A DNA stretch of 64,000 nucleotides from Shouchella sp047238345 (GCF_047238345.1 NZ_JBDFMQ010000001.1:2542001-2606000); one strand, 5' to 3'. Counted from the stretch's first letter, positions 7,587 through 16,920 are shown. Numbers and translations: made by a program. The notes: generated by a model not told the origin, from the letters alone.

Positions 7587-8336
7587 TTAGAAACTACCGA
7601 AGAAGTTTTTAAATGATTGAAGTGCCGTTGCACGATTTAGAGAAGCAATAGATGTTGTTAATGGAATTCCTTTTGGACAAGACTGCACACAGTTTTGTGA
7701 GTTCCCGCAGTTCAAAAGACCACCTTCATCCATTAAAGCTTCAAGTCGCTCTTCTTTGTTCATTTCTCCCGTTGGATGAGCATTAAATAAACGAACTTGT
7801 GATAAAGCAGCTGGTCCGATAAATTCTGATTTAGAATTTACGTTTGGACAAGACTCTAAACATACACCACATGTCATACATTTAGACAATTCATATGCCC
7901 ATTGGCGACGCTTTTCTGGCATTCTCGGTCCAGGACCTAAATCGTACGTTCCATCTACTGGAATCCAAGCCTTTACTTTTTTCAACGAGTCAAACATACG
8001 GCTACGATCAACCATTAAGTCACGGACAATTGGGAACGTACGCATTGGCTCTAGTCGAATTGGCTGCTCAAGTTTGTCGATTAGCGCTGTACATGATTGC
8101 TGCGGCTTGCCGTTAATAACCATAGAACAGGCACCGCAAACTTCTTCCAGACAGTTCATATCCCAAGCAACAGGCGTTGTATGTTCCCCTTTTGCGTTTA
8201 CAGGATTTCTACGGATTTCCATTAAGCAAGAAATAACGTTCAAGTTAGGACGATAAGGAAGTTTAAATTCTTCTTCGTATGCTCCGCCATCCGGACCATC
8301 TTGTCTTGAGATAATGATCGTAATCATTTCACTCAT
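7587..8336 (-). CDS. sdhB: Succinate dehydrogenase iron-sulfur subunit
   Basis: The 249-residue subunit carries three clusters: a 2Fe-2S site in CLEEVCGACSMVINGKPQQSC, and 4Fe-4S and 3Fe-4S sites in CMTCGVCLESCP and CGNSQNCVQSCPKG. It moves electrons from SdhA to menaquinone at the membrane anchor SdhC. Its ATG overlaps the sdhA stop codon by four bases (ATGA), showing translational coupling. It is the last gene of sdhCAB and is followed by a terminator. Confidence 0.97.
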   Translation of the reverse strand: MSEMITIIISRQDGPDGGAYEEEFKLPYRPNLNVISCLMEIRRNPVNAKGEHTTPVAWDMNCLEEVCGACSMVINGKPQQSCTALIDKLEQPIRLEPMRTFPIVRDLMVDRSRMFDSLKKVKAWIPVDGTYDLGPGPRMPEKRRQWAYELSKCMTCGVCLESCPNVNSKSEFIGPAALSQVRLFNAHPTGEMNKEERLEALMDEGGLLNCGNSQNCVQSCPKGIPLTTSIASLNRATALQSFKNFFGSF

Positions 8337-10099
8337 TTCGCTCCAGCTCCTTTACTTTTTTGAGTGTAATCACGCTTACGAGGTTTAATCAATGAAGTAT
8401 CGACGTCTTCAAACTCAAAGTCAGGAGCTCCAGTTGTTGGATTGTACCAAGCTTTTGTTGTTTTCAAGAACTCTTCATCGTTACGCTCTGGGAAGTCTGG
8501 TTTATAGTGAGCGCCGCGGCTTTCATTACGATTGTAGGCACCAATTGTAATCACACGCGCTAGATTTAACATGCCTTCAAGTTGTCTGGTAAACGATGCC
8601 CCTTGATTCGACCAACGAGATGTATCGTTAATGTTGATATTTTTGAAACGCTCCATAAGTTCTTGGATTTTTTCATCCGTTTTCAATAGCTTGTCATTGT
8701 AACGAACCACAGTAACGTTATCCGTCATCCACTCACCAAGCTCTTTGTGAAGAACGTATGCATTTTCTTTTCCATCCATTCGAAGAATCGAATCGAATTT
8801 ATCTTGCTCTTTTTTCACTTCTCTTTCAAACATCGCAGAAGACAAGTCTTCCGCAGCATGCTCTAAGCCGTTAATATAATCAAGTGCTTTCGGTCCAGCA
8901 ACCATCCCGCCATAAATTGCCGATAGTAACGAGTTTGCACCTAATCGGTTAGCACCGTGTTGTGAATAATCACACTCACCAGCAGCAAACAACCCAGGAA
9001 TATTTGTCATTTGATCATAATCAACCCACATACCGCCCATTGAGTAGTGAACTGCAGGGAAGATTTTCATTGGTACTTTACGAGGATCATCACCCATGAA
9101 CTTCTCATAAATTTCAATGATTCCGCCGAGCTTAATGTCAAGTTCTTTTGGATCTTTATGCGAAAGATCCAGGTAGACCATGTTTTCACCGTTAATGCCT
9201 AAACCTTCGTCTACACATACATGGAAAATTTCTCGTGTCGCAATATCACGCGGTACGAGGTTTCCGTACGCCGGATATTTTTCCTCTAAGAAGTACCAAG
9301 GCTTTCCGTCTTTATACGTCCAAACTCGTCCACCTTCACCACGAGCCGATTCACTCATGAGACGTAATTTGTCATCCCCAGGAATCGCTGTTGGGTGAAT
9401 TTGAATGAATTCACCATTGGCGTATGCCACACCTTGCTCATAAAGCTTTGCAGCTGCATAGCCAGTGTTAATCATGGAATTTGTTGATTTTCCGAAGATG
9501 ATTCCAGGACCACCAGTTGCCATAATAACAGCATCTGCTGGGAAGCTCCGAATTTCTGCTGAATTTAATTCTTGTGCTGTTAATCCACGACAAATGCCAT
9601 CATCAACAATGGCAGATAAGAATTCCCAACCTTCGTACTTCGTGACGAGACCTTGTACTTCATAACGGCGTACTTGTTCATCAAGCGCATATAATAACTG
9701 TTGACCCGTTGTCGCACCTGCGAAAGCTGTTCGGTGATGTTGCGTACCACCAAAACGACGGAAATCAAGTAATCCTTCTGGTGTACGGTTAAACATAACG
9801 CCCATACGGTCCATTAAATGGATAATTGATGGTGCTGCGTCAGCCATTGCTTTTACAGGCGGTTGATTTGCTAAGAAATCTCCACCGTATACCGTGTCAT
9901 CAAAGTGCAAGGCTGGCGAGTCGCCTTCCCCTTTTGTATTTACAGCTCCGTTTATTCCGCCTTGGGCACAAACAGAGTGCGAACGTTTTACTGGTACAAT
10001 TGAAAATAAATCAACTGGAACCCCTTTTTCAGCTACCTTTATTGCGGCCATTAACCCGGCTAGACCGCCGCCTACTACAGCTATTCTTCCTTTACTCAT
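8333..10099 (-). CDS. sdhA: Succinate dehydrogenase flavoprotein subunit
   Basis: The 588-residue subunit oxidises succinate to fumarate in the TCA cycle. The FAD-binding start is IAVVGGGLAGLMAAIKVAEKG, the covalent flavin histidine lies in RSHSVCAQGGING, and the substrate loops HPTAIPG and SARGEGGRVW are intact. I chose the ATG at 10099, eight bases after a GGGAG ribosome site and close to the B. subtilis length of 586, over the GTG that is three codons longer. It is the middle gene of sdhCAB. Confidence 0.97.
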   Translation of the reverse strand: MSKGRIAVVGGGLAGLMAAIKVAEKGVPVDLFSIVPVKRSHSVCAQGGINGAVNTKGEGDSPALHFDDTVYGGDFLANQPPVKAMADAAPSIIHLMDRMGVMFNRTPEGLLDFRRFGGTQHHRTAFAGATTGQQLLYALDEQVRRYEVQGLVTKYEGWEFLSAIVDDGICRGLTAQELNSAEIRSFPADAVIMATGGPGIIFGKSTNSMINTGYAAAKLYEQGVAYANGEFIQIHPTAIPGDDKLRLMSESARGEGGRVWTYKDGKPWYFLEEKYPAYGNLVPRDIATREIFHVCVDEGLGINGENMVYLDLSHKDPKELDIKLGGIIEIYEKFMGDDPRKVPMKIFPAVHYSMGGMWVDYDQMTNIPGLFAAGECDYSQHGANRLGANSLLSAIYGGMVAGPKALDYINGLEHAAEDLSSAMFEREVKKEQDKFDSILRMDGKENAYVLHKELGEWMTDNVTVVRYNDKLLKTDEKIQELMERFKNININDTSRWSNQGASFTRQLEGMLNLARVITIGAYNRNESRGAHYKPDFPERNDEEFLKTTKAWYNPTTGAPDFEFEDVDTSLIKPRKRDYTQKSKGAGAK

Positions 10100-10131
10100 T
10101 AAGTCCACTCCCTACACGTTGCATGTCTTTT

Positions 10132-10740
10132 TTACACAAATGCTAGAGCCGCAGCGACGCCTACATATGTAAGTGCGATAAATACTGCGATTGATACGTA
10201 TGTCATGATTTTTTGTGATTTCGGCGTTACTGTAATTCCCCAAGATACGGCAAACGACCATAAACCATTCGCAAAATGGAATGTCGCTGCTACGATACCA
10301 GCTATATAAAATGCAAACATCCAGTTATTTTGTAAGATATCTGCCATCATTTCGTAATTCACTTCTTGACCAAGCATTGCTTGAACTCTCGTATCCCACA
10401 CATGCCAAGCAATAAAGATGACTAAAAAGACACCTGATATACGTTGAAGTAAAAACATCCAGTTTCTAAAAAATCCGTAACGACTTGTGTTGCTTTTTCC
10501 TTTAAACGCAATGTAAATGCCATAAACTGCGTGGAACATAATTGGCAAAAAGATAACGAAAATCTCAAGCGCATAACGAAATGGCAAACTTTCCATAAAG
10601 TGCGCCGCTTGGTTAAACGCCTCAGGACCTCTAGTTGCAAAATGATTGATAACAAAATGCTGAATCAAGAAAATACCAATAGGAATAACTCCTAATAACG
10701 AATGCAGTCTACGATTAAAATACTCTAAATTACTCGGCAT
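10132..10740 (-). CDS. sdhC: Succinate dehydrogenase cytochrome b558 subunit
   Basis: The 202-residue membrane anchor has five predicted transmembrane segments and the start MPSNLEYFNRRLHSLLGVIPIG of the Bacillus SdhC family. Histidines in RRLHSLL, IQHFVINH, MFHAVYG and AWHVWD are the candidate ligands of the two haems. It passes electrons to menaquinone. The ATG at 10740 follows a GGAGG site and gives the same 202 residues as in B. subtilis; the six-codon extension upstream lacks a site. Confidence 0.95.
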   Translation of the reverse strand: MPSNLEYFNRRLHSLLGVIPIGIFLIQHFVINHFATRGPEAFNQAAHFMESLPFRYALEIFVIFLPIMFHAVYGIYIAFKGKSNTSRYGFFRNWMFLLQRISGVFLVIFIAWHVWDTRVQAMLGQEVNYEMMADILQNNWMFAFYIAGIVAATFHFANGLWSFAVSWGITVTPKSQKIMTYVSIAVFIALTYVGVAAALAFV

Positions 10741-10891
10741 ACACGTTTCCCTCCACAAATGTTTTCCAGTTTCTTACCCCTTTTAGAAATGAATGAAAAT
10801 TTCTATCTCTTTCGTATAGCAGTACCTCCTACTTCATTTCGCGCCTATTTTCAAAAAATCAATAAAACTATGAAACAAACAGAACACTTTC

Positions 10892-10920
10892 ATTTTACTC
10901 CGAGGGGATTTTCGAGTCAA
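10892..10920 (-). promoter_or_regulatory. Sigma-A promoter of sdhCAB
   Basis: TTGACT (10915-10920) and TAAAAT (10892-10897) are exactly 17 bases apart on the minus strand. The resulting untranslated leader is about 145 bases and contains an unused AGGAGGT ribosome-site-like sequence (10824-10830). The stretch 10741-11054 holds only this leader and the divergent yslB promoter. Confidence 0.75.
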
Positions 10921-10990
10921 GAAAACGGATTCAATTCTTATTGATTTAAAAGGGTTTTGAATCTTCACTCGAATAGGATTTTTAAAAAGG

Positions 10991-11019
10991 CTGACAAACG
11001 ATCCAAAGAAATGTACTAT
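10991..11019 (+). promoter_or_regulatory. Candidate sigma-A promoter of yslB
   Basis: CTGACA (10991-10996) and TACTAT (11014-11019) are separated by 17 bases. Transcription would start near 11026, inside or just after the AAGGAG at 11022-11027. This argues for the downstream ATG of yslB. Confidence 0.6.
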
Positions 11020-11054
11020 AGAAGGAGCAATTTTTGAAACAAAGAGGTGCTGTT

Positions 11055-11456
11055 ATGAGTGAATCAAATAATGATATTGTAGGCTACGACTTAATTCGCA
11101 ATGATGTGCTGCAACTCGTTCTCGGGAAAGAGCATGATCAACTCTTGTACTGGGTTGGAAAATCGTTAGCCCGCAAATACAAATTAGAACAAGTAGAAGA
11201 ATTACATACGTTTTTTCAGCAAGTTTATTGGGGAGAATTGCATCTTTCCAAACAGAAAAAAAATGAATGGCACTTCGATTTAAGCGGAGATTGGATGACA
11301 AAAAACGATGAGCGTTCCTATCAACTAGAAGCAGGTTTCTTAGCAGAAACACTTGAAACCCAGTTTGCTATTGCAACAGCGGCTACTTTCGTGAAAAAAG
11401 GTAAGACGGTTCGCTTCACGGTTCACTTCGATCATAAAGATACGTTAGCGGTGTAA
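11055..11456 (+). CDS. yslB: DUF2507 protein YslB
   Basis: This 133-residue cytoplasmic protein matches the YslB/DUF2507 family, whose function is not established. The sequence has the family pattern GYDLIRNDVLQLVLGKEHDQLLYWVGKSLARKY and the C-terminal AGFLAETLETQ. I chose the ATG at 11055 after AGAGGTG; a TTG at 11034 after AAGGAG is also possible, but the predicted transcription start would remove its ribosome site. It lies between sdhC and uvrC as in B. subtilis and converges on uvrC. Confidence 0.82.
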   Translation: MSESNNDIVGYDLIRNDVLQLVLGKEHDQLLYWVGKSLARKYKLEQVEELHTFFQQVYWGELHLSKQKKNEWHFDLSGDWMTKNDERSYQLEAGFLAETLETQFAIATAATFVKKGKTVRFTVHFDHKDTLAV

Positions 11457-11460
11457 TTTA

Positions 11461-11496
11461 AAAAAACTGCAGTTTATGATTCAGACTGCAGTTTTT
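11461..11496. terminator. Bidirectional terminator between yslB and uvrC
   Basis: AAACTGCAGT and ACTGCAGTTT form a perfect 10-bp stem flanked by A and T runs. One arm lies inside the end of uvrC. Confidence 0.85.
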
Positions 11497-13249
11497 CATA
11501 TACTAATTTTGCGACTGATTTTGGCACATATGCCTCTAATTGCGCCATATCCGCTTCACGCATTTTTTTTACTGAACCGAACGCTTTTAATAGCGTCCGC
11601 TTTCGCTTCTCACCAACTCCAGGGATATCGTCTAACTGTGATTGAAAGAAACTTTTTGATCGCGTTTGTCTGTGAAACGTAATCGCAAATCGGTGGACTT
11701 CGTCTTGAATACGTTGTAGCAAATAAAATTCAAGACTATCTCGCTTTAACGGTACAATTTCCGGAGGGTTCCCCATTAACAGTTGTGAGGTTTTGTGTTT
11801 AACATCTTTCGCCAATCCGCAAACAGGAATAGTTAACCCAAGCTCGTCTTCCAGTACTTCTTTTGCAGCAGAAATTTGTCCACTTCCTCCATCAATGACG
11901 ACCAGATCTGGCAACGGAGCTTCTTCTTTTAACAAGCGAAGATAGCGTCTACGTACGACTTCTCTCATGGATCCGTAGTCATCTGGACCTTCTACCGTTT
12001 TTATTTTGTATTTACGATAGTATTTACGTGCTGGCTTTCCGTCGATAAACGTGACCATCGCAGAAACCGGGTCAACACCTTGAATATTCGAATTATCAAA
12101 CGCCTCAATTCGATATGGCGTATGAATATTCATCGCCGTTCCTAAACGTTCTACGGCTTTAATCGTCCGTTCCTCATCACGCTCAATTAACGAAAATTTC
12201 TCCTTCAGCGCAATTGCAGCATTTTCTTCCGCTAAATCAAGCAAAGATTTTTTTTGCCCTCTTTTTGGCTGTGTCACTTTGATTTCTAAAAGCTCTGTAA
12301 GCAATTCAGCATCTACAGTCTCAGACACAAACACTTCTTTAGGCTTTACGTGATTTTTTTCCAAATAAAATTGGGCAATGAACGTGAGTAGCTCTTCGGT
12401 TGCCTCTTGATAAATAGGAAATAATGAAACATCTCGCTCAATTAATCGTCCTTGACGAACAAAGAATACTTGTACGCACATCCAACCTTTGTCATACGTA
12501 AAGCCAAATACATCCCGGTCTGATTGATCGGTGAACGACATTTTTTGTTTCTCCATGACCTTGTCCATGTGAATAAGCGTATCTCTCAGTTCTTGGGCTC
12601 GTTCAAAATCAAGCTTCTCCGCCGCTTCCGTCATCTTCGTTTGTAGACTTTCTTTAATTTCCGTATGACCATATTTAAGAAAACGCGTAATTTCTTGAAT
12701 CATTTCTTGGTTTTGTTTATCTGTCACTTCATACACACAAGGCGCGAGACATTGACCGATATGGTAGTACAAACAAACAGAATCAGGCATTTTCCGGCAT
12801 TTTCTTAGTGGGTAAAGCCGATCTAACAACTTTTTCGTTTCTGAAGCGGCTCCAGCATTCGGATAAGGACCGAAATACTTTCCACCATCTTTTTTTACTT
12901 GCCGCGTAATGACAAGGCGAGGGTGTTTTTCGTTCGTGATTTTAATGTATGGAAAGCTTTTATCGTCTTTCAACAAAACATTATACTTAGGATCATGCTT
13001 TTTAATTAACGTCAGCTCAAGAATTAACGCTTCTATATTAGTAGAGGTGACAATGTATTCAAAATCATGAATTTCTGAAACCAAACGCTGTGTTTTCGTA
13101 TCATGACTTCCCGTAAAGTATGAGCGAACGCGGTTTTTTAACACTTTCGCTTTTCCTACATAAATGATTGTGCCTTGCCTATCTTTCATTAAGTAGCAGC
13201 CGGGTTTATCAGGAAGAAGCGGAAGTTTATTTTGAATGGTATCCGTCAT
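11474..13249 (-). CDS. uvrC: Excinuclease ABC subunit C
   Basis: The 591-residue nuclease makes the two incisions in nucleotide excision repair with UvrAB. In order it shows the GIY-YIG domain (PGCYLMKDRQGTIIYVGKAK, residues 14-95), the UvrB-binding UVR motif (AAEKLDFERAQELRDTL, near 200-235), the RNase H-like second nuclease (EAFDNSNIQGVDPVSAMV and VVIDGGSGQ), and C-terminal helix-hairpin-helix motifs (DDIPGVGEKRKRTLLKAFGS). The ATG at 13249 is preferred to the TTG two codons upstream for spacing to the GGGGG site. It follows trxA, as in B. subtilis. Confidence 0.96.
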   Translation of the reverse strand: MTDTIQNKLPLLPDKPGCYLMKDRQGTIIYVGKAKVLKNRVRSYFTGSHDTKTQRLVSEIHDFEYIVTSTNIEALILELTLIKKHDPKYNVLLKDDKSFPYIKITNEKHPRLVITRQVKKDGGKYFGPYPNAGAASETKKLLDRLYPLRKCRKMPDSVCLYYHIGQCLAPCVYEVTDKQNQEMIQEITRFLKYGHTEIKESLQTKMTEAAEKLDFERAQELRDTLIHMDKVMEKQKMSFTDQSDRDVFGFTYDKGWMCVQVFFVRQGRLIERDVSLFPIYQEATEELLTFIAQFYLEKNHVKPKEVFVSETVDAELLTELLEIKVTQPKRGQKKSLLDLAEENAAIALKEKFSLIERDEERTIKAVERLGTAMNIHTPYRIEAFDNSNIQGVDPVSAMVTFIDGKPARKYYRKYKIKTVEGPDDYGSMREVVRRRYLRLLKEEAPLPDLVVIDGGSGQISAAKEVLEDELGLTIPVCGLAKDVKHKTSQLLMGNPPEIVPLKRDSLEFYLLQRIQDEVHRFAITFHRQTRSKSFFQSQLDDIPGVGEKRKRTLLKAFGSVKKMREADMAQLEAYVPKSVAKLVYEKLQSES

Positions 13250-13268
13250 AAACAATCCCCCTACGTGT

Positions 13269-13299
13269 AAAAAAACCGCCTCCCTTTAAAAGAAGGCGG
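13269..13299 (-). terminator. Terminator after trxA
   Basis: CCGCCT (13276-13281) pairs with AGGCGG (13294-13299), followed by a run of seven T residues on the minus strand. It separates trxA from uvrC. Confidence 0.75.
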
Positions 13300-13305
13300 A
13301 TCGTT

Positions 13306-13620
13306 TTACATTTGTTTGTTTAGAAGTTCAGCTAGTGCTTCTTTTGGTTGGAAGCCTACTGCTTTATCGACTACTTCACCGTCTTTAAGAACGAGTAATG
13401 TTGGAATGCTCATTACGCCGAATTTGCCAGCTGTTTCTTGGTTTTCATCAACGTCGACTTTTACAATCTTCGCTTTATCGCCAAGATCTCCATCTAACTC
13501 TTCCAAAACAGGTGCAATCATTTTACAAGGTCCACACCAAGGTGCCCAAAAGTCTACAAGAACGACTCCGTCTTTTGTTTCATCTGCGAAATTTTGATCA
13601 GTTGCATTTACAATTGCCAT
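13306..13620 (-). CDS. trxA: Thioredoxin
   Basis: The 104-residue thioredoxin has the redox motif WCGPC with cysteines 29 and 32 and the cis-proline loop SIPTLLVLKDG. It reduces protein disulfides in the cytoplasm with electrons from thioredoxin reductase. A -10-like TATACT lies about 30 bases before the start, but I see no convincing -35. Confidence 0.97.
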   Translation of the reverse strand: MAIVNATDQNFADETKDGVVLVDFWAPWCGPCKMIAPVLEELDGDLGDKAKIVKVDVDENQETAGKFGVMSIPTLLVLKDGEVVDKAVGFQPKEALAELLNKQM

Positions 13621-13746
13621 TTTAAAATCCCCTTTCCTTTAAAGCGTACTTAAAGTATAACACTCCAGTTTAAAGCAAGAAAATAATATGCTCGTTATTA
13701 GAGTGCCCACTGTTGATTTATGATAAACGATAAAGATTGAAAAGAA

Positions 13747-13774
13747 AAGTCACTTGCTCACGCAAGTGACTTTA
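13747..13774 (-). terminator. Terminator after etfA
   Basis: A perfect 12-bp stem (AAAGTCACTTGC with GCAAGTGACTTT) and four-base loop are followed on the minus strand by T-rich sequence. Confidence 0.85.
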
Positions 13775-13777
13775 TGG

Positions 13778-14743
13778 TTAGTTTGTAACGAGTACATTGC
13801 GTAATTCTTCTGTCAAAAGCGGCACAATTTCAAATAAATCGCCAACTATGCCGTAATCCGCAACATCAAAAATCGGCGCTTCAGGATCTTTATTAATCGC
13901 AACAATGACTTTTGAATTTGACATTCCGGCTAAATGCTGGATAGCTCCAGATAAACCAATTGCAAAATACAAGTCTGGCGTTACGACTTTACCTGTTTGC
14001 CCGATTTGAAGCGAATAATCACAATACTCGGCATCACACGCACCACGAGAGGCACCAATTGCGCCACCAAGGAGCTCGGCTAATTCTTCAAGAGGTTTAA
14101 AGCCATCTTCACTTTTAACACCTCTTCCGCCAGCAACAATGACGTTGGCTTCTGATAAATCGACCCCACCAGTTGCTTTTTTCACAACATCTTTTACGAT
14201 TGTACGTAGATCTTTAATATCTACAGAAAGGGTTTCAACCTCACCTGTGCTGCCTTCAGTTTTTTCTGGAGCCACAATGTTGTTAGGACGAATCGTTACA
14301 ATCAGTTTGTCGTTTTCCGTTGTACGCTTCTCGAACGCTTTACCGGAATAAATTGGTCTTATAAATTGGTCATCCTCGATGCCAACAACGTCAGAGAAAA
14401 GTGCCGCATCCATCTTTACAGCTAGACGCGGAGAAATATCTTTTCCACTTGACGTGTGACCTAGTACAACCGCATCTGGACTTTCTTTATCGAACACTTG
14501 GAGCAATGCTTGCTTATACCCGTCCGTCGTGTAGTGTTTTAATGCATCGTTTTCAACTGCAATGACGCGATCGGCTCCATATGCAAATAACTCTTTTGCT
14601 AGATCTTTGATCGCATCTCCAGCTAAAACCGCGACAACTTCGCCACCGTCAGCAATTTGTTTTGCTGCGCCGATCGATTCAAAAGATACATTTCGCAATT
14701 CCCCATTTTTTGCTTCTGCAATGACAAGTGTTTTTTTACTCAT
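13778..14743 (-). CDS. etfA: Electron transfer flavoprotein alpha subunit
   Basis: The 321-residue subunit binds FAD through its C-terminal domain (QIGQTGKVVTPDLYFAIGLSGAIQHLAG and INKDPEAPIFDVADYGIVGD). With EtfB it accepts electrons from acyl-CoA dehydrogenases and passes them to the menaquinone pool. It is the last gene of the fadR-fadB-etfB-etfA cluster, 14 bases after etfB, and is followed by a strong terminator. Confidence 0.96.
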   Translation of the reverse strand: MSKKTLVIAEAKNGELRNVSFESIGAAKQIADGGEVVAVLAGDAIKDLAKELFAYGADRVIAVENDALKHYTTDGYKQALLQVFDKESPDAVVLGHTSSGKDISPRLAVKMDAALFSDVVGIEDDQFIRPIYSGKAFEKRTTENDKLIVTIRPNNIVAPEKTEGSTGEVETLSVDIKDLRTIVKDVVKKATGGVDLSEANVIVAGGRGVKSEDGFKPLEELAELLGGAIGASRGACDAEYCDYSLQIGQTGKVVTPDLYFAIGLSGAIQHLAGMSNSKVIVAINKDPEAPIFDVADYGIVGDLFEIVPLLTEELRNVLVTN

Positions 14744-14757
14744 GTCGTGTACCCTCC

Positions 14758-15528
14758 TTATATCACTTTTGCTTCAGATCGTAATAATGAAACAAGTTCT
14801 TTCACTTGCTCGTTTGGTTCACCTTCTAATTTTTTGCCGGCTTGTTTCTCAGGTGGCAAGTACACTTCGCTCACCGTTGTTTTTGCTTCAACGTCATCTT
14901 CATCTACATCTAGATCATCAAGATCAAGTGTTTCAAGAGGTTTCTTCTTCGCTTTCATAATCCCTGGAAGCGACGGATAACGAGGCTCATTTAAACCTTG
15001 TTGTGCAGTTACAAGAAGCGGAAGTTGCGCTTCAAGCTTTTCCTCGTCTCCTTCAACATCACGAACGATTGTAGCTGTTTGGCCGTCAATTGAAAGATCA
15101 GTAATCGTCGTCACTTGGGCAATATCTAATAGTTCAGCCAAACGTGGACCAACTTGGCCCGATCCACCATCAACTGCAACGTTTCCTGCAAGAATAATGT
15201 CAAATTCTTGATCTTTAAAATAAGCGTGTAGTAAAGATGCCGTCGTAAATGGATCGCTTTCTTCTACATCTTCACGGTCTAGTAGAACAGCCTTGTCAGC
15301 ACCCATTGCCAAAGCCGTACGTAATTGCTTCTCTGCGTCTTCTTCCCCTACTGTCACAACCGTTACTTCGCCACCGTGCTCATCACGAAGTACAAGCGCT
15401 TCTTCAACTGCATATTCATCATAAGGGTTAATGATAAATTCAGCTCCATCATCCTGCACTCGGCCATTTGAAATCGAAATTTTCTCCTCTGTGTCAAATG
15501 TGCGTTTTAAAATAACATAAATATTCAT
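14758..15528 (-). CDS. etfB: Electron transfer flavoprotein beta subunit
   Basis: The 256-residue subunit starts MNIYVILKRTFDTEEKI and has the EtfB nucleotide-binding domain (VTVGEEDAEKQLRTALAMGADKAVLL, ILAGNVAVDGGSGQVGPRLAELL). The ATG at 15528 follows a strong GGAGG site; the 36-codon upstream extension overlaps fadB and is not used. The segment near the C-terminus (residues 210-230) is rich in Asp and Glu. It pairs with etfA. Confidence 0.95.
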   Translation of the reverse strand: MNIYVILKRTFDTEEKISISNGRVQDDGAEFIINPYDEYAVEEALVLRDEHGGEVTVVTVGEEDAEKQLRTALAMGADKAVLLDREDVEESDPFTTASLLHAYFKDQEFDIILAGNVAVDGGSGQVGPRLAELLDIAQVTTITDLSIDGQTATIVRDVEGDEEKLEAQLPLLVTAQQGLNEPRYPSLPGIMKAKKKPLETLDLDDLDVDEDDVEAKTTVSEVYLPPEKQAGKKLEGEPNEQVKELVSLLRSEAKVI

Positions 15529-15544
15529 GCTTGAACCTCCTCTA

Positions 15545-16315
15545 TTAGTTCCCGTTAAAAACAGGTTTTCTTTTTTCCAAAAACGCTTGAACGCCTTCTT
15601 TGCGATCCTCGCGCTTAAATACTTCCGCAAACGCATCCCGCTCTTTTTCTAAGCCTACGGTTAACTCATTTTCACTTTCTTGTACAAGTGATAGTGTTTT
15701 CTCAACCGTCAAAGGACTTTTCGTTGCAATGACTCTAGCGAGGGACATAGCATGTGAAAAAAGTTCTTCTTCTGGTACGACGTGATTTACGAGACCGAGA
15801 AGATACCCTTCTTCTGCGCCAATTGGTTCACTCGTTAGCATAAGTTCAGTCGCTTTTGCTTTCCCAATTAATTTCGGCAAGCGCTGCGTCCCTCCAAAGC
15901 CCGGAATTAAGCCCAGATTTAATTCTGGAAGACCTAGCTTTGTTCCTTTTGCTGCTAGACGGATGTGGCAAGCTAAAGCTAATTCAAGCCCTCCACCTAG
16001 CGCCGCACCATGAATAGCTGCAATAACAGGCTTTGGTGCGTTTTCAATTTTTGAAAACGTTTCTTGCCCGGTTCGACCGAGTTGAGCAAATTCCTGATCG
16101 TCTTTAACATCTGTAAATTCTTTAATATCTGCGCCTGCCGCGAAGAACCTTCCTTCTCCGTTCAGCACGACAACCTTAATCTCTTCATCTTTGTATACGT
16201 TTTCAAAAATCTCGTTTAGTTCTGCCATGACTGCTCTTGACAGTGCGTTGGCAGGAGGACGGGTCAACGTTACAACCGCAACACCATCCTCAACTTTCCA
16301 CGCAACATTCTCCAT
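15545..16315 (-). CDS. fadB: Enoyl-CoA hydratase
   Basis: The 256-residue crotonase-family enzyme hydrates trans-2-enoyl-CoA in beta-oxidation. The oxyanion-hole segments are FAAGADIKEFTD and HGAALGGGLELALACHIRLAA, and the glutamates expected for catalysis are in GAALGGGLELAL and PELNLGLIPGFGGTQRLP. I used the ATG at 16315; a TTG three codons upstream would collide with the ribosome site. It sits 17 bases after fadR and before etfB, as in the B. subtilis lcfA operon. Confidence 0.92.
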   Translation of the reverse strand: MENVAWKVEDGVAVVTLTRPPANALSRAVMAELNEIFENVYKDEEIKVVVLNGEGRFFAAGADIKEFTDVKDDQEFAQLGRTGQETFSKIENAPKPVIAAIHGAALGGGLELALACHIRLAAKGTKLGLPELNLGLIPGFGGTQRLPKLIGKAKATELMLTSEPIGAEEGYLLGLVNHVVPEEELFSHAMSLARVIATKSPLTVEKTLSLVQESENELTVGLEKERDAFAEVFKREDRKEGVQAFLEKRKPVFNGN

Positions 16316-16332
16316 TCTCTTCAACTCCTCTC

Positions 16333-16920
16333 CTAGCGTCCAGTTAACCCATGTAAGAGCATTTTTTGGACTGTATGTGTTTGTTTTTTTAGCGAGAACT
16401 TCCCTTCAGACATCACCCAATTTGATACAACCTCATCAAGTGTGCCGAAGATCATTTGTCTCGCCAATAAAGGATCTAAGTCGACATAAAACGTGCCGTG
16501 CTCTTTCCCTTCTTGTACTATTTCGTCTATTAAGAGAAGATATCCTTTTAAAACTTGATTTATTCTTTGTCTCAATTCTACTTTTGATTGCCTTAATTCC
16601 AGCTGGGTCACAACAGCTAGATGATAATCTTTTTCTAGTTGAGAGAAATGAGACGAAATTAATACCTTCAGTTTGTCTTCAATCGTTTTTTCTTTTTCAA
16701 TTTTAGCCTTGCTTGTCTCGACAAAAGCGCCCATTTTTTCATCAAATAAAGAAATCAAAATATCTTCTTTATTTTTAAAGTATAAATAGATCGTCCCATC
16801 TGCTACTCCGGCTTCTTTTGCAATTTTAGAAACTTGCGCTTGATGGAACCCATGCTTCGCAATGACTAGAACAGCAGCATCAATGATTTGATCAAATTTT
16901 TGACCTTTACGTTTACTCAA
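16333..16920 (-). CDS. fadR: TetR-family fatty acid degradation regulator FadR
   Basis: The 195-residue repressor has the N-terminal TetR helix-turn-helix IIDAAVLVIAKHGFHQAQVSKIAKEAGVADGTIYLYFKNKEDIL. It closely resembles B. subtilis FadR (194 residues), which represses beta-oxidation genes and is released by long-chain acyl-CoA. The start is a TTG at 16920 after GGGAGAG; this gives the family length and removes a meaningless 13-codon extension. A perfect TGAATGA palindrome lies 24 bases upstream, so it should repress its own operon. Confidence 0.93.
   Translation of the reverse strand: MSKRKGQKFDQIIDAAVLVIAKHGFHQAQVSKIAKEAGVADGTIYLYFKNKEDILISLFDEKMGAFVETSKAKIEKEKTIEDKLKVLISSHFSQLEKDYHLAVVTQLELRQSKVELRQRINQVLKGYLLLIDEIVQEGKEHGTFYVDLDPLLARQMIFGTLDEVVSNWVMSEGKFSLKKQTHTVQKMLLHGLTGR

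Noticed and set aside
10759..10944. 61-codon plus-strand frame in the sdhC leader
   Set aside because: No ribosome site and it runs antisense through the sdhC promoter and leader.
14562..14960. 132-codon plus-strand frame across etfA/etfB
   Set aside because: Antisense shadow of two well-supported genes, with low-complexity translation and no ribosome site.
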